A DNA stretch of 20,440 nt from NCBI GenBank assembly GCA_900770405.1, contig CAAGKL010000022.1, positions 1 to 20,440 on the forward strand, written 5' to 3'. Within the stretch, counting starts at the first letter, position 1, and each line of letters starts with the position of its first letter. This stretch comes from Clostridia bacterium (GTDB lineage: Bacteria; Bacillota; Clostridia; UBA1381). Below are positions 8,317-16,006 of the stretch, piece by piece. The position numbers were made by a program, and so were the translations under genes. The notes under the pieces are model-generated. The model saw nothing but the letters and a program-made list of their open reading frames with translations. It was not told where the DNA came from and made no database searches.

Positions 8317-11300
8317 TCAGCCGCACAGCCGTATATTGTCGATATACGCGCCGCCCGCCGGCGGCAGGATATATATGCCGTCCGCACCGTCCTCCGGCGC
8401 GGTAAGGCTGATTTCGACCCGCTGCCACTTATCGCCCGCAAGCTCCGTCTCCGATGCCGCGCCCTTGTCCGCGCCGCCGTAAAAGCCTGCCGCAATGCCG
8501 CCCGTGCCCTTCGCCCAAAGCGTGAGCGTATAGCGCGTGCCGGCCGTAGGCTCGCAGGGGATATATAGCGCGCCGCCCGGCTTTTCGGGCATAATTTCCA
8601 GCGAATACCTGCCCATATACCGCTCCTTTTCCGAATACGCCGCGCGCAGGTTCTCCGTGCGGCAGGCGAGCTTTTTATCGGTCAGCATACCCTCGGGAAT
8701 CAGATTCGTACCGCCGCTCGCCGCCACCGTCTCGCCCGATGCCGGCTTACCCGCAAAGCGGATATAGTCAATCACCATCACACCGGTGCTGTCAATCGGG
8801 TCGATGCGAAGGTCGGTAATTCTGCCGTGCCACTTCGCCGACGAGGACATATCAACCGTGTAGTTTTTGAAATCCTTGTCGCCGCCCGAAAGCCGCACCT
8901 TCGCCGATTTATCCTCGCTCCAGGTGCGCTCGTCCGCCGTCTGATAGAAAATCTGGAAATACACGCCCTGCGACTTGTTGCGCACGCGGATATTGCAGTA
9001 GGGCTTTTCCTCGGCAACAATATCGGTTTTGCACAGGAAAATCGGGTCGGAGGTGGTTGCGCTGAAGGTGTAGACGCCGTTTTTTATCGACTCGCCCGAG
9101 ATGTTCGAGCGCTGCGAAATCGTGCCGAAATTGCCGGCGATGTCGAAATTCCACTCGCCGACCGGGTCCTCCTCGCCGTCGGGCGCGGCATTTTCCGCGG
9201 TAATCACGTTCGCCGAGCTCTTTTCGCTGTCCCACTCGACCCGAAAGCCCGCCGCCTCGGCAGCCCTTCGCACCGGGAAATACGGCTCGCCGTCAATCAC
9301 AAGCGCCTCGCTGCCGACCGCAAAGCGCAGCCGCAGCCCGGTATCATCGTTCACCATATCAACGTATTTCCCGTCGAGCGTCACTGCGCAGCCGAGCCCG
9401 AGCAGCGACGCATATTCCGCCGCCGGGGCGTACATTCTGCCATCGTTATAGACGATGCCGCGCCACAGCCCGACCGCCGCGCCGTCGACCAAAAGCGCAT
9501 TGTGCGCATCAGCCTCACCGCGCAGCTCAATCTTGTCAACCGCAAAATCGCCCGTAAGCTCGCCCGGGTCAACACGAAAATCGGTTATTCTGCCCTTCAT
9601 ACCCGCCTGTCCCGACGCGCTCATCACAAGCTCAACCCATTCGCCGCTGTTGTCAAGCGTGGTATGGACGGATTTTTTCTCGTCCCAGTTCGGGTCGACA
9701 TCGGTTATGTAGAAAATCTGGAACCGTGACGGCGCGGCGAGCGTACTCTTTGCACGCGCGCGGATTTCCTTGATATTTCCCGCATCGACATCGGCGTTGT
9801 TTATGTAAAATTTCGGGTCAATGCCGGTCGCCGTGCCTGACAGGCAGCCGTTTTCGATTCTGAAATTGTCAATCATCTCGCCGTTATTATACTTCGACAT
9901 ATCCTCGCCGTCGGCAAAATCGTAGGTGACGAAGGTCTGATAATTCGCCTTGCGCTCCTCCTCTTTATCGAGCATACGCGACACCGAGCTTTTCGGAATT
10001 TTGCGCGACTGTACGTAAAGATGCTGAAAGCGGGCTTTTGCCGCGTCGGACGGCAGAGCGTCCTCGTGCCCGGGCGAATTTGTGAACACCTCGCGCACCG
10101 CGTCGAGGTAGTCAAAGCCGGCAATCCCGGACGGGTAGTACCAGTGCCCCTCGCTGAACTCGTTCCAGTTATCAATCGTAATCATCTTCTGCGCAAAGCC
10201 CTTCTGCCTTGGCATATACTCGTCGTGCAGCCAGTTCATAATCTCCAGCTGCGTCGCCTTATCGTTCCAGCCGATGCGGTTATTTATGCCCCACGCGCTG
10301 TTGTCCCAGCCCATACCGGGCGACGCGATTACGTCGATTATCCCGGTCGCGCTCTGCGCCTCAAACTGCGCCTTCTGCCCGACTGCGGTGTCGGATTTTG
10401 CGGTGTAGCTGAAAATCGCGTCTGCGCCGACATATTTGTACTGCTTATGCTGCTCCGGCGAGCGCGCGTCCGCCTGGAACAGCAGATACACGCCGTCAAA
10501 GCCCTCCTCGCGGCAGGCGCTGTCGAGATAGCGCATTGCCTCGCGCACTGCGTCGAGCGAGCCGAAATTCTGCACCAGCTTCGGCAGCCAGTACATCGCC
10601 ATCACCGGCTTATTGTCGATAACGAGGTAGCGCGGGTCTTTGAAATACCATTCAATCCAGTAGGGGACGAGGTTTTTCTGCCAGTCCTCCATTCCCGCGA
10701 CGCCCGTCGCGTTGTTATTCTCCCACATCAGCACGAATTTCAGCTTGTCGCCGTACTTGCTTTCCATAAAGCCGTCGTGCAGCGCCCAGCTCTGCACCGG
10801 TCTTTGCACCGGCATATTCACGCTGCCCTGGCGGAACCAGCAGAACATTTGGTAGTCGATGCCATGCTCGGCGAGCCACTTGATTTCCCAGTCGGCAACC
10901 TCGGGGCTGCCCTCGTCATAAAAGCCGATGAGCGGTGTACGTTCCTTGTAGCCATTAACAAAATCCCAGCCCATCTGTGTGCCCTCACGCCAAAGGCTGC
11001 ACGACTGCATACCGAGTATGTAGTCGCCGTTTTTCTCGGGGATTCCCGGCTCGGGAACGTAATCCGCCGGCTCGGGTGCAATTTCGCAGACCTTGATTTC
11101 GTCGACACAGCCCTTCCCGGTCGCTGCCTTGCCGATGGAGAACTTAACATTATCTGCCCTGCCGCCGATTTCGATTCCCTCCGCCAAAAGCTTCTTATTC
11201 AGATAAATCTTAGCCCTGCCGCCCTCGGTCACGAGCATAACGTTATACCAGAGCCCGGATTTGAGCGTATAAAGCCTGACAAAGCCGCCGTCCGTGCGGT

Positions 11301-12213
11301 AGCCGAACGCCGTTCCGTCCGCGCACACACGGATAATTTCCGCCCCGCCCGCCGAGAGCGACGCGCCGAAATCCTTTGTTGCCGCGTCGGAAAAGAACAG
11401 ATACTCGGTCTTGAGCGCATCGCCGGAATAGCTGATGTCCTTCGCGATGCCGCACTCGCTCGTGTAGCTCGCATCATCGAGCTTCAACCCGTACATATCG
11501 CCGCTGACCGAGATGTTTTCGCTCGACACCGACACGCCCGTGCCTATCACCGTCCAGTCGTCGGGCACGGTTTTATGCGAGCCGAAGAACCACTCGTTCA
11601 CGATAAAGCCGGTGTAGACGTAAAAGTGCTTAAACTCAAAGCCACCGATCTGCGCGTCGGGGGTCACCGCCACAAATCTGTCGAGGTATTCCACCTTGTT
11701 TTTAAATGGCGCATCGCGCACGAAGGTTTTGCCGTTTAACATAAATGTGTATGTCCCTGCGCCGATGTCGACGGAAATTTTAATGCCCCAAAATTCGTCC
11801 TGCGCGTCGAGCGTCCGCCCGCCGTCCGGCGTATCGAGCACAAGCACGCCGCCCGACACTTGCATAGTCACCGCGTCGGTGTCGCCGCACATAAGGCTGA
11901 TTGTCCCGCCCTCGGGCAGACCCTTGCCCGCAAGCCCGATGTGAATATCTGCCGTACTTTTGACAGGGTTGAACACGCGCCTGTATGCAACACCGGCGTT
12001 TTCCGACGAATCGGCAACACTGCCGCCGGCGACCGAGCCGCCGAGCTCGTAGGAATCGTACGAGCTCGGGGTCTGGTCATCGGCGTTCGGCTGGCGGAAT
12101 ATGAAGGTGTCAGAGGCGAGGTAATAGCCCTCGCCTCTGCCCAGGCAGGACGCGTGCAGCGTCCCCGCCAAAAGCAGCCCCGCACCGATTATAACTGCCG
12201 CCGCTCTTCTCAT
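8317..12213 (-). CDS. Secreted GH99-like (WbsX family) enzyme with stalk and binding modules, 1298 residues
   Basis: The chosen ATG at 12213 overlaps the stop of the solute-binding gene (ATGA) and is preceded by GGAAGG about 7 bases upstream. The in-frame ATG at 12228 has no SD. A signal peptide opens the protein (MRRAAAVIIGAGLLLAGTLH). Residues about 30-390 are LamG-like beta sequence. About 396-715 is the GH99-like/WbsX domain, from CSLWREG to WNEFSEGHWYYP (W683, E685, E688), keeping the E-x-x-E pair catalytic in GH99. About 758-894 is a binding-like module. About 904-1004 is a copper-amine-oxidase N-terminal-type stalk domain (NDGRMYAPAAEYASLLG, PYFPVRRAAEAAGF). About 1018-1152 is a second copy of the module at 758-894. 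About 1171-1298 is a CBM_4_9-like module (YSLEIMP, WQRVEISL, YIDNIRL). Extracellular glycan cleavage is inferred; the substrate is unknown. Translation is probably coupled to the transporter lipoprotein. Confidence 0.88.
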   Translation of the reverse strand: MRRAAAVIIGAGLLLAGTLHASCLGRGEGYYLASDTFIFRQPNADDQTPSSYDSYELGGSVAGGSVADSSENAGVAYRRVFNPVKSTADIHIGLAGKGLPEGGTISLMCGDTDAVTMQVSGGVLVLDTPDGGRTLDAQDEFWGIKISVDIGAGTYTFMLNGKTFVRDAPFKNKVEYLDRFVAVTPDAQIGGFEFKHFYVYTGFIVNEWFFGSHKTVPDDWTVIGTGVSVSSENISVSGDMYGLKLDDASYTSECGIAKDISYSGDALKTEYLFFSDAATKDFGASLSAGGAEIIRVCADGTAFGYRTDGGFVRLYTLKSGLWYNVMLVTEGGRAKIYLNKKLLAEGIEIGGRADNVKFSIGKAATGKGCVDEIKVCEIAPEPADYVPEPGIPEKNGDYILGMQSCSLWREGTQMGWDFVNGYKERTPLIGFYDEGSPEVADWEIKWLAEHGIDYQMFCWFRQGSVNMPVQRPVQSWALHDGFMESKYGDKLKFVLMWENNNATGVAGMEDWQKNLVPYWIEWYFKDPRYLVIDNKPVMAMYWLPKLVQNFGSLDAVREAMRYLDSACREEGFDGVYLLFQADARSPEQHKQYKYVGADAIFSYTAKSDTAVGQKAQFEAQSATGIIDVIASPGMGWDNSAWGINNRIGWNDKATQLEIMNWLHDEYMPRQKGFAQKMITIDNWNEFSEGHWYYPSGIAGFDYLDAVREVFTNSPGHEDALPSDAAKARFQHLYVQSRKIPKSSVSRMLDKEEERKANYQTFVTYDFADGEDMSKYNNGEMIDNFRIENGCLSGTATGIDPKFYINNADVDAGNIKEIRARAKSTLAAPSRFQIFYITDVDPNWDEKKSVHTTLDNSGEWVELVMSASGQAGMKGRITDFRVDPGELTGDFAVDKIELRGEADAHNALLVDGAAVGLWRGIVYNDGRMYAPAAEYASLLGLGCAVTLDGKYVDMVNDDTGLRLRFAVGSEALVIDGEPYFPVRRAAEAAGFRVEWDSEKSSANVITAENAAPDGEEDPVGEWNFDIAGNFGTISQRSNISGESIKNGVYTFSATTSDPIFLCKTDIVAEEKPYCNIRVRNKSQGVYFQIFYQTADERTWSEDKSAKVRLSGGDKDFKNYTVDMSSSAKWHGRITDLRIDPIDSTGVMVIDYIRFAGKPASGETVAASGGTNLIPEGMLTDKKLACRTENLRAAYSEKERYMGRYSLEIMPEKPGGALYIPCEPTAGTRYTLTLWAKGTGGIAAGFYGGADKGAASETELAGDKWQRVEISLTAPEDGADGIYILPPAGGAYIDNIRLCG

Positions 12214-13682
12214 TTTGCCGCCTTCCATTCGTTAATCTGGCGCTGTGCCTCGGCGATAACCTTGTCAACACCCGCCGCCTCAAGCTTTTCGAGGAATTTT
12301 GGCAATTCGGTGTCAACATCGACCGAGCCGCGGGCGATAGGTCCGAGGTACTCGTCAACAACTGCCTGACAGGAGGAGAGCTCGGTCTGCACCGGCTCGA
12401 TGTCAAACGAGAAACCGAGTATCATCGAAGCCTCCGCATTCTCGTTGATTTTCGCGGTCTGCTCCCAGAGGTCATCCGCCTGACTGCCGTAAACATATGC
12501 GTTGAAGTTGTTACCGAGCTCCCACGAATAGCCGGAAAGGTCATAGCCGGAATCGGCGATTTTCTCGATGCGGTTGTCGCCGGTCTTGTTGTAGTGCTTG
12601 CCCTCGATGCCGAAAACAAGCGTGTTGTAAATGTTGTCTATGTTGCGGTTTATCAGGTCAAGGAACTTCACGCACAGGTCGGGGTATTTTGTCCGTGCGT
12701 TTATGCAGTTCATCGTTGCGATGACGTTTGCGGTATTGACAAACGGCGGGTCGATGACCTGCGTCTGCACTTTTCTGCCGCCCATCTGCTTTTCAAAATT
12801 CTCCTCCATACCGGGCGCAACGTTGTCTATGCGTGACGCGATGAGCCCCTGCTGCAGAAGATCCGATTCGCTGTCCGATGCGCCTGCCTGCGCAACATAG
12901 CCCTTCTGATACCAGTCGCGCAAAAGCTTGCAGTAGTTTTTAAATTCCTCGGTCGCAAACTGGTTGACAACCGTGAGCGTTTCGTCGTGGTTGCGGATTG
13001 CGGTGGGGTATTTCTCCGAGCCGATCGCCTCAAAGCCAACATAGTGCGACAAGCCCCACGCGTATGAGCCGCCCGTGATGCCCGACGGAACCATATTCGG
13101 CTCCTCGCCCGCCTTGACCGATGCCAAAAACGGCTCGATGTCCTCGAGCTTTGACGTCTTTGAGAGGTCAAAGCCGTATTTGTCAAGGAGATCCTTCTGC
13201 GCAACAAAGCCGTTCATTCTGCCGACAATCTGGTAGTTGGGCACGCCGTAAAGCTTGCCGCCGACCTTTGCCGCCTCCCAGAAATCCGCCGGCATAATGC
13301 TTAAAAGCTCGGGCGCATTTTTCTCTATTACCTCGTCGAGCGGCAGAAATGCACCGCGCGATACGTGCGATAAAAAGCCGAATCTCGGCGCCATATTGCA
13401 GATGTCGATGTCCTCGCCGCCGGCGAGCCCGAGCTGGATTTTCTCGTTGTAGTTGCCCTCCTCGATGCGGATTATGTTGACGTGTGCGCCGATTTGCTTT
13501 TCAACAATCTTGTTGACCTCCGCCTCGACCGCCTTTAAGTCGTCCTGCTCCTTGAAGAACAGCGCCCAGTTCAGCGTCGGCATATCGCCGCCCGCCGTCT
13601 CCTTCTTTTCGCCGCAGCCGGCAATGCCCGTGAGCATTCCCGCCGCCAGCAGCAGTGATACAAGCTTCCTCATTTTCTTCAT
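12210..13682 (-). CDS. Carbohydrate ABC transporter solute-binding lipoprotein (LipO/LplA-like, DUF3502-type C-terminus)
   Basis: 490 residues. MKKMRKLVSLLLAAGMLTG is followed by a lipobox IAGC, so Cys23 should be lipidated and the protein held on the outer face of the membrane. After the linker comes an extracellular solute-binding fold (NWALFFKEQDDLKAVE; QLGLAGGEDIDICNM). The tail, about 395-490, with GFSFDIEPVQTEL, VVDEYLGPI and LPKFLEKLEAAGVDKVIAE, matches the DUF3502 pattern of LplA/LipO-type proteins. The start at 13682 has AAGGAAGG 10 bases upstream. It lies downstream of the two permease genes across a 319-base spacer and overlaps the GH99-like gene by 4 bases. It is inferred to capture the oligosaccharide released by the secreted enzymes. 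Confidence 0.93.
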   Translation of the reverse strand: MKKMRKLVSLLLAAGMLTGIAGCGEKKETAGGDMPTLNWALFFKEQDDLKAVEAEVNKIVEKQIGAHVNIIRIEEGNYNEKIQLGLAGGEDIDICNMAPRFGFLSHVSRGAFLPLDEVIEKNAPELLSIMPADFWEAAKVGGKLYGVPNYQIVGRMNGFVAQKDLLDKYGFDLSKTSKLEDIEPFLASVKAGEEPNMVPSGITGGSYAWGLSHYVGFEAIGSEKYPTAIRNHDETLTVVNQFATEEFKNYCKLLRDWYQKGYVAQAGASDSESDLLQQGLIASRIDNVAPGMEENFEKQMGGRKVQTQVIDPPFVNTANVIATMNCINARTKYPDLCVKFLDLINRNIDNIYNTLVFGIEGKHYNKTGDNRIEKIADSGYDLSGYSWELGNNFNAYVYGSQADDLWEQTAKINENAEASMILGFSFDIEPVQTELSSCQAVVDEYLGPIARGSVDVDTELPKFLEKLEAAGVDKVIAEAQRQINEWKAAK

Positions 13683-13743
13683 TTTTTATAATCCTTCCTT
13701 TCCGTGCCCTCGGCACATAAATTCTTGTTTGTGCGCGCGACGG

Positions 13744-13946
13744 TTTTTCCGCCTTCTGCACTCCCCTTTTTTCGCCCTTTGCACTCCCGGGACGAGGAAA
13801 AATTGTTCCGAGTAGCTGTTTTGAAGCGCGGATGCCGTACGAGATATTTCCTTTTCCGCCCCTGCACTCCCCTTTTTCCGTCCTTTGCATTCCCGGGACG
13901 AGGAAAAATCGTTCAGATTGTGCGTTTGCAGCGCGGGTGCCGTACG
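13744..13946. repeat. Tandem direct repeat (unit about 106 bases), each copy with a conserved hairpin
   Basis: Copy 1 spans about 13744-13841 and copy 2 about 13852-13946. They match closely through TGCACTCCCCTTTTT, TCCCGGGACGAGGAAAAAT, AGCGCGG and TGCCGTACG, with an offset of 105-106 bases. Each copy has a 36-base stem-loop (13767-13802 and 13873-13908) that pairs TTTTTCC..GTCC with GGACGGAAAAA or GGGCGAAAAAA on the minus strand. The arms differ between copies but still pair. Confidence 0.75.
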
Positions 13947-13963
13947 CAGGTACTGCCCCGCGC
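13931..13963 (-). repeat. GC-rich inverted repeat just downstream of the LplC-like gene
   Basis: The arms GCGCGGG and CCCGCGC bracket GTAC-GCAG-GTAC, giving an imperfect long hairpin about 40 bases after the permease stop. The flanks TTTGCA and GCAAAA extend the pairing weakly. It could protect the 3' end of the permease message. A terminator role is less likely because no T-run follows. Confidence 0.45.
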
Positions 13964-14001
13964 AAAAACGTGCGAGCTGGGCGATTTTAACCGCCCGAAC
14001 A

Positions 14002-14880
14002 TTAACCTTTAACCGCGCCGAGTGTTATGCCCTTTACAAAGTACTTTTGTAGGAACGGGAAAATTATGATTATGGGCGCAATGGCTATTACGGCTATCGC
14101 CATACGGACGGGCTCCTGCGGGAATACCTCGTAGGATTGCAGAACGGAGGTGTTCGCCTGCGCCGCCGCGATGTTGTTGAGCGTCTTGTAGAGAAAATAC
14201 TGTATCGAAATCCGGTTTTCGTTCATATACAGCATCGACGATTGCCAGTCGTTGAAATAGCGCAAAATCGTGAACAGCCCCACCGTCGCGAGCGCCGCCT
14301 TTGACAGCGGCAGCACGATTTTGAACAGAATACCGAAATTGTTGCAGCCGTCGATTGCCGCCGCCTCGACTATCTCGTCGGGTATCGACAGGAAAAACGA
14401 CTTCATCAAAAGCACGTTCCACGCCGTCACGCACCCCGGCAGTATCAGCACGAGCAGGTTGTTTTTCAGATGCAGCCCGTTCGTGATCCAGTAATAGGAC
14501 GGGAACATTCCCGCGTGGAACAGCATCGTGAACATTATCACAAACGACACCACCGACCGGTATTTGAAATTCCTGCGCGAGATTACATAGGCGAGCAGCA
14601 CCGTGCATATCATCGACGCCAGCGTCCCCGCCACCGTCGCGAACAGCGTTATCCTGTACGCCGCCGCGATTTTGCTCGCGTCCTTCATTATGTAGCGGTA
14701 CGCCTCAAGCGTGAATCCGCGCGGGATAAAGGAATATCCGTGGCGCAGGATTTCGCCGTTATCTGACAGGGAAATCGACACGAGCATCACAATCGGAATT
14801 ATGCACAGCACCGAAAATACTATAAAAAGCAGGTGCGCGCCGAGCGTCCCGGCAAGCTTTTTGCCTTTATTTTCTACCAT
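14002..14880 (-). CDS. Carbohydrate ABC transporter permease, LplC-like
   Basis: 292 residues with about six hydrophobic helices (first at about 15-37, last at about 260-280). The binding-protein-dependent permease EAA loop is clear at about 172-190 (VEAAAIDGCNNFGILFKIVL); it docks onto the ATPase subunit. The start ATG at 14880 has a strong SD, AAGGAGGTG, whose first bases overlap the stop of the LplB-like gene 12 bases upstream, so translation is probably coupled. The C-terminus KYFVKGITLGAVKG is typical of this CUT1 subfamily. It forms the membrane channel with the LplB-like partner and takes substrate from the lipoprotein at 12210-13682. No ATPase gene is in the window. Confidence 0.95.
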   Translation of the reverse strand: MVENKGKKLAGTLGAHLLFIVFSVLCIIPIVMLVSISLSDNGEILRHGYSFIPRGFTLEAYRYIMKDASKIAAAYRITLFATVAGTLASMICTVLLAYVISRRNFKYRSVVSFVIMFTMLFHAGMFPSYYWITNGLHLKNNLLVLILPGCVTAWNVLLMKSFFLSIPDEIVEAAAIDGCNNFGILFKIVLPLSKAALATVGLFTILRYFNDWQSSMLYMNENRISIQYFLYKTLNNIAAAQANTSVLQSYEVFPQEPVRMAIAVIAIAPIIIIFPFLQKYFVKGITLGAVKG

Positions 14881-14892
14881 AACCGCACCTCC

Positions 14893-15882
14893 TTAAAAAA
14901 TTGCGCTGTTTTCATTGTAGCGCCTTGCAACCGCGTTTGCCAGCATTACGACCACGAACCCGACAAAGGACTGGTAAAGTCCGGTCGCCGCGGATTTCGC
15001 ATAGTCGGCGTCGACCATCAGCGCGCGGTAGACGTAGGTATCGATAACGTCGGTCGCGGGATAGAGCACTCCCTGATTTTTCGGCACCATATAGAACAGC
15101 CCGAAATCGGCGTAGAATATGCCGCCGATATTCATAATAAACAGAGTCACAATCATCGGCATTATAAACGGAATCGTGATGTAAATGCGCGATTTGAGCC
15201 AACCCGCGCCGTCGATTGCCGCCGCCTCATAGAAGGAATCGTCAATCGAAATTATGCTTGCGTAGTAGATAATCGTGCTGTAGCCGAGCCCTTTCCAGAG
15301 GTTGATTATAACCAAAATCGCGTGCCAGTACTTCGGCTCGGAATACCACATCACCGGCGTGCCGCCGAGCGCCTTGATGATTACGTTGATTATTCCGTAC
15401 TCGGTGTTCAGAAACGAAAACGCGATGTACGCGATTACCGACGCCGACAGCAGGTACGGCAGGAACATCGCCGTCTGGTAGACGCGGATTGCCGCGCGCA
15501 GGCGGATTTCGTTTAGGATTATTCCGAACACGATGCCGCCAACGGTTGTCGTTATGATGAACATACAGTTGAGTATAATCGTGTTTTTCGTAATCCGCCA
15601 GATGTCACCCGAGGCGAACAGGAACTCAAAATTTTTCAGCCCGTTCCACGGTGAGCCCCATATCCCGCTTATGTAATTGAATTTTTTGAACGCCAGCTGC
15701 AAGCCGCCCAGCGGGATATATGCAAAGCATATCAAAAGCGCCAGCGGGATTGCCGCCATTGCCAAAAGCTCGAGCGTATTGCGCCGGTTAAGCTTCGAGC
15801 CGCCTTTGCGCGCCGGCGCGGTTTTCCTCTTCACTTCCAATTTTTCTGCCACTCCTTTTGCGGCAAATTCCTCTGCCGCCAT
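14893..15882 (-). CDS. Carbohydrate ABC transporter permease, LplB-like
   Basis: 329 residues from the ATG at 15882. A basic cytoplasmic N-terminus is followed by about six membrane helices, the first at about 40-58 (LLAMAAIPLALLICFAYIPL). The EAA loop is at about 219-238 (EAAAIDGAGWLKSRIYITIP). The sequence GGLQLAFKKFNY after helix 1 is typical of LplB/YtcP-type proteins that pair with LplC. The start is uncertain: the ATG has only a weak GGTGAT ahead of it and lies about 8 bases after the predicted transcript start, whereas an in-frame TTG at 15840 has AAAAGGAG 11 bases upstream and would give 315 residues. It heads the transporter operon. Confidence 0.93.
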   Translation of the reverse strand: MAAEEFAAKGVAEKLEVKRKTAPARKGGSKLNRRNTLELLAMAAIPLALLICFAYIPLGGLQLAFKKFNYISGIWGSPWNGLKNFEFLFASGDIWRITKNTIILNCMFIITTTVGGIVFGIILNEIRLRAAIRVYQTAMFLPYLLSASVIAYIAFSFLNTEYGIINVIIKALGGTPVMWYSEPKYWHAILVIINLWKGLGYSTIIYYASIISIDDSFYEAAAIDGAGWLKSRIYITIPFIMPMIVTLFIMNIGGIFYADFGLFYMVPKNQGVLYPATDVIDTYVYRALMVDADYAKSAATGLYQSFVGFVVVMLANAVARRYNENSAIF

Positions 15883-15896
15883 TATATTCTATCACC

Positions 15897-15925
15897 ATTT
15901 TACCGCCCGCGGAACTCCTTATCAA
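15897..15925 (-). promoter_or_regulatory. Predicted sigma-A promoter for the transporter/enzyme operon
   Basis: TTGATA (15920-15925), a 17-base spacer, then TAAAAT (15897-15902) on the minus strand; each box differs from consensus at one position. It lies between the terminator of the regulator gene and the LplB-like gene. A start of transcription near 15890 is inferred. Confidence 0.6.
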
Positions 15926-15935
15926 CTGTAAAAAA

Positions 15936-15958
15936 GCGGAAATTACTGTATTTTCCGC
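15936..15958. promoter_or_regulatory. Inverted repeat upstream of the operon promoter, possible operator
   Basis: GCGGAAA (15936-15942) and TTTCCGC (15952-15958) are a perfect 7-base inverted repeat separated by 9 bases, ending 10 bases upstream of the -35 box at 15920-15925. This is a normal place for an activator site. The neighbouring AraC-type regulator is the obvious candidate, but AraC proteins often prefer direct repeats, so the link is only inferred. Confidence 0.4.
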
Positions 15959-15969
15959 ATTGCGGCAGC

Positions 15970-15995
15970 AAAAAACGGCTCCGCAGAGCCGTTTT
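15970..15995 (-). terminator. Rho-independent terminator of the AraC-type regulator gene
   Basis: A perfect 10-bp stem (AAAACGGCTC, loop TGCG, GAGCCGTTTT on the minus strand) followed by further Ts, 12 bases after the regulator's stop. It separates the regulator transcript from the transporter operon, which has its own promoter just beyond. Confidence 0.88.
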
Positions 15996-16006
15996 CCGGG
16001 GTTTCG

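Larger units (their letters stand above)
13683..14001. other. 319-base intergenic region between permease and solute-binding genes
   Basis: There is no believable gene here, although one minus-strand frame runs through from 13965 to 13501. The region holds two tandem copies of a roughly 106-base repeat, a structured hairpin at 13931-13963, and a small hairpin at 13704-13716 (GTGCC CTC GGCAC) just before the SD of the lipoprotein gene. No clear promoter was seen. Confidence 0.7.

Noticed and set aside
10021..11739. A 572-residue plus-strand open frame
   Set aside because: It is opposite the GH99-like/WbsX gene with no SD and no recognisable motif. The minus-strand protein has clear domains throughout.
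8317..12213. Lipoprotein call for the 1298-residue enzyme because of a Cys after the signal core
   Set aside because: The bases before that Cys encode LHAS, which lacks the Leu/Val/Ile at position -3 needed for a lipobox, so a normal signal-peptidase cut is more likely.
13744..13946. A CRISPR array in the tandem repeat
   Set aside because: There are only two long, imperfect units with no unique spacers of regular size and no cas genes nearby.
13501..13965. A 154-residue minus-strand open frame spanning the repeat region
   Set aside because: Its two-fold repeated, Gly/Arg/Lys-rich sequence simply reflects the DNA tandem repeat, and it runs into the lipoprotein gene in another frame.
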